The position numbers were made by a program, and so were the translations under genes. 7,391 bases of DNA from Candidatus Cloacimonadota bacterium (lineage in GTDB: Bacteria; Cloacimonadota; Cloacimonadia; Cloacimonadales; JAJBBL01), in NCBI GenBank assembly GCA_020532365.1, contig JAJBBL010000154.1, forward strand, positions 1-7,391. Reading direction: 5' to 3'. This document shows positions 6,905 through 7,391 of this stretch, piece after piece; within the stretch, counting starts at the first letter, position 1, and each line of letters begins with the position of its first letter. The notes under the pieces were generated by a model that worked only from the letters and a program-made list of their open reading frames with translations, did no database searches and was not told the origin of the DNA.

Positions 6905-6922
6905 GCCGGGCTTGCTCGCCCC
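6902..6922. repeat. GC-rich hairpin
   Basis: GGGGC (6902-6906) can pair with GCCCC (6918-6922), or GGGC (6908-6911) with GCCC (6918-6921). The half CTCGCCCC is shared with the terminator stem at 6953-6980, suggesting that both derive from one palindromic intergenic repeat. Confidence 0.45.
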
Positions 6923-6941
6923 GCAATCAACAAAAAGTCGA

Positions 6942-6980
6942 TTAAATAAACCGTAAGGGGCGAACTAACTCGCCCCTTAC
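6942..6980 (-). terminator. Intrinsic terminator of the beta-helix-type gene
   Basis: On the minus strand a perfect 10-bp stem (GTAAGGGGCG with CGCCCCTTAC, plus-strand arms 6953-6962 and 6971-6980) with an 8-nt loop is followed by GG and TTTATTTAA. It begins 18 bp after the stop codon. Confidence 0.8.
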
Positions 6981-6998
6981 ACACAATCGCATTTACCC

Positions 6999-7391
6999 TT
7001 ATTTAATTACTGTGCATCTGCCGGAACTGACTATTACCTCGTCTACCGACAACTGATACATATAAAGTCCACTACCAACTAAACGCTCCTGCTCATCCTT
7101 GCCGTTCCAAAAGATACTATATTCACCTTTGGATAGCTCGGCATTGATCAGTCGCTTCACAAACTGCCCTTTGACGTTATAAATGTCGATTATAGCCTGA
7201 CTACTCTTCGGTAATTGAAAGCTTATCGTCGTACCTGGCATTGAGCGCTCTGCACTATTTGTGTTTTCATTCAGAGAGATTGGATTTGGATAGTTGTAGA
7301 GTTTATAGTCGAAAGCATCTATCTTAGGCAATGTCTCTCCGCCAACACCTGTTACCCCTTGATACTCATAAGCACCAATATCAATCATACC
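6999..7391 (-). CDS. C-terminal end of a secreted protein with DIGAYEY motif and type A (T9SS) sorting domain, 5' truncated by window edge
   Basis: Only the last 131 codons are present. The frame is open to the right edge (GGT before the ATG at 7388), so that Met is internal. The fragment begins GMIDIGAYEYQG, the ending seen in many right-handed parallel beta-helix or choice-of-anchor Q proteins, so the missing part is probably a pectate-lyase-like beta-helix; this is inference. After a linker comes NYPNP (residues 33-37 from that Met), then about 16 extra residues (ISLNENTNS to SMPG) in place of FNPE, then TTISFQLP, IYNVKGQFVKRL, FWNGKDEQ and SGLYMYQL. It ends in CTVIK rather than MLMLK. By family knowledge it should be type IX cargo. 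It lies upstream of the lipoprotein gene on the same strand, but a terminator separates them. Confidence 0.82.
   Translation of the reverse strand, partial: GMIDIGAYEYQGVTGVGGETLPKIDAFDYKLYNYPNPISLNENTNSAERSMPGTTISFQLPKSSQAIIDIYNVKGQFVKRLINAELSKGEYSIFWNGKDEQERLVGSGLYMYQLSVDEVIVSSGRCTVIK

Overview
The window is AT-rich DNA from a bacterium whose exported proteins carry the C-terminal motif NYPNPFNPETT-ISFNLP, continuing to YNxKGQ, WNGxD and SGLYFYR. This is the type A sorting domain of the type IX secretion system, typical of the Fibrobacterota-Chlorobiota-Bacteroidota (FCB) group. Together with a chitobiase-repeat lipoprotein and a DIGAYEY-ending protein, the style suggests a Cloacimonadota-like or related uncultured FCB lineage. 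That placement is inference: there is no rRNA or housekeeping gene to confirm it.

Left half (1-4010), plus strand: three tandem paralogous genes for secreted proteins of about 460 residues. The first is cut by the left edge. Each has degenerate YD-like repeats of about 31 residues, rich in Asp, Glu, Tyr and Trp, and ends in an 85-residue sorting domain whose DNA is nearly the same in all three copies. Each gene is followed by its own GC-rich hairpin plus T-run, so each is probably a separate transcription unit.

Right half (4090-7391), minus strand and convergent with the first half: an 850-residue lipoprotein with seven chitobiase/hexosaminidase C-terminal-type repeats followed by a formylglycine-generating-enzyme-like (SUMF1/EgtB/PvdO) domain. 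Upstream of it is the C-terminal end of another sorting-domain protein, probably a parallel beta-helix (choice-of-anchor type) protein, cut by the right edge. The 295-bp gap between these two genes is dense in palindromes and holds a terminator and a candidate promoter.

All five genes encode proteins predicted to be exported or surface-bound, so this is a cell-surface/secretome locus. I see no secretion machinery, RNA gene, transposase, CRISPR array or recognisable defence module. The most notable points are the homogenised sorting-domain DNA in the three paralogs, the unusual architecture of the lipoprotein with an apparently catalytically altered FGE-like domain, and the palindrome cluster at 6827-6980.
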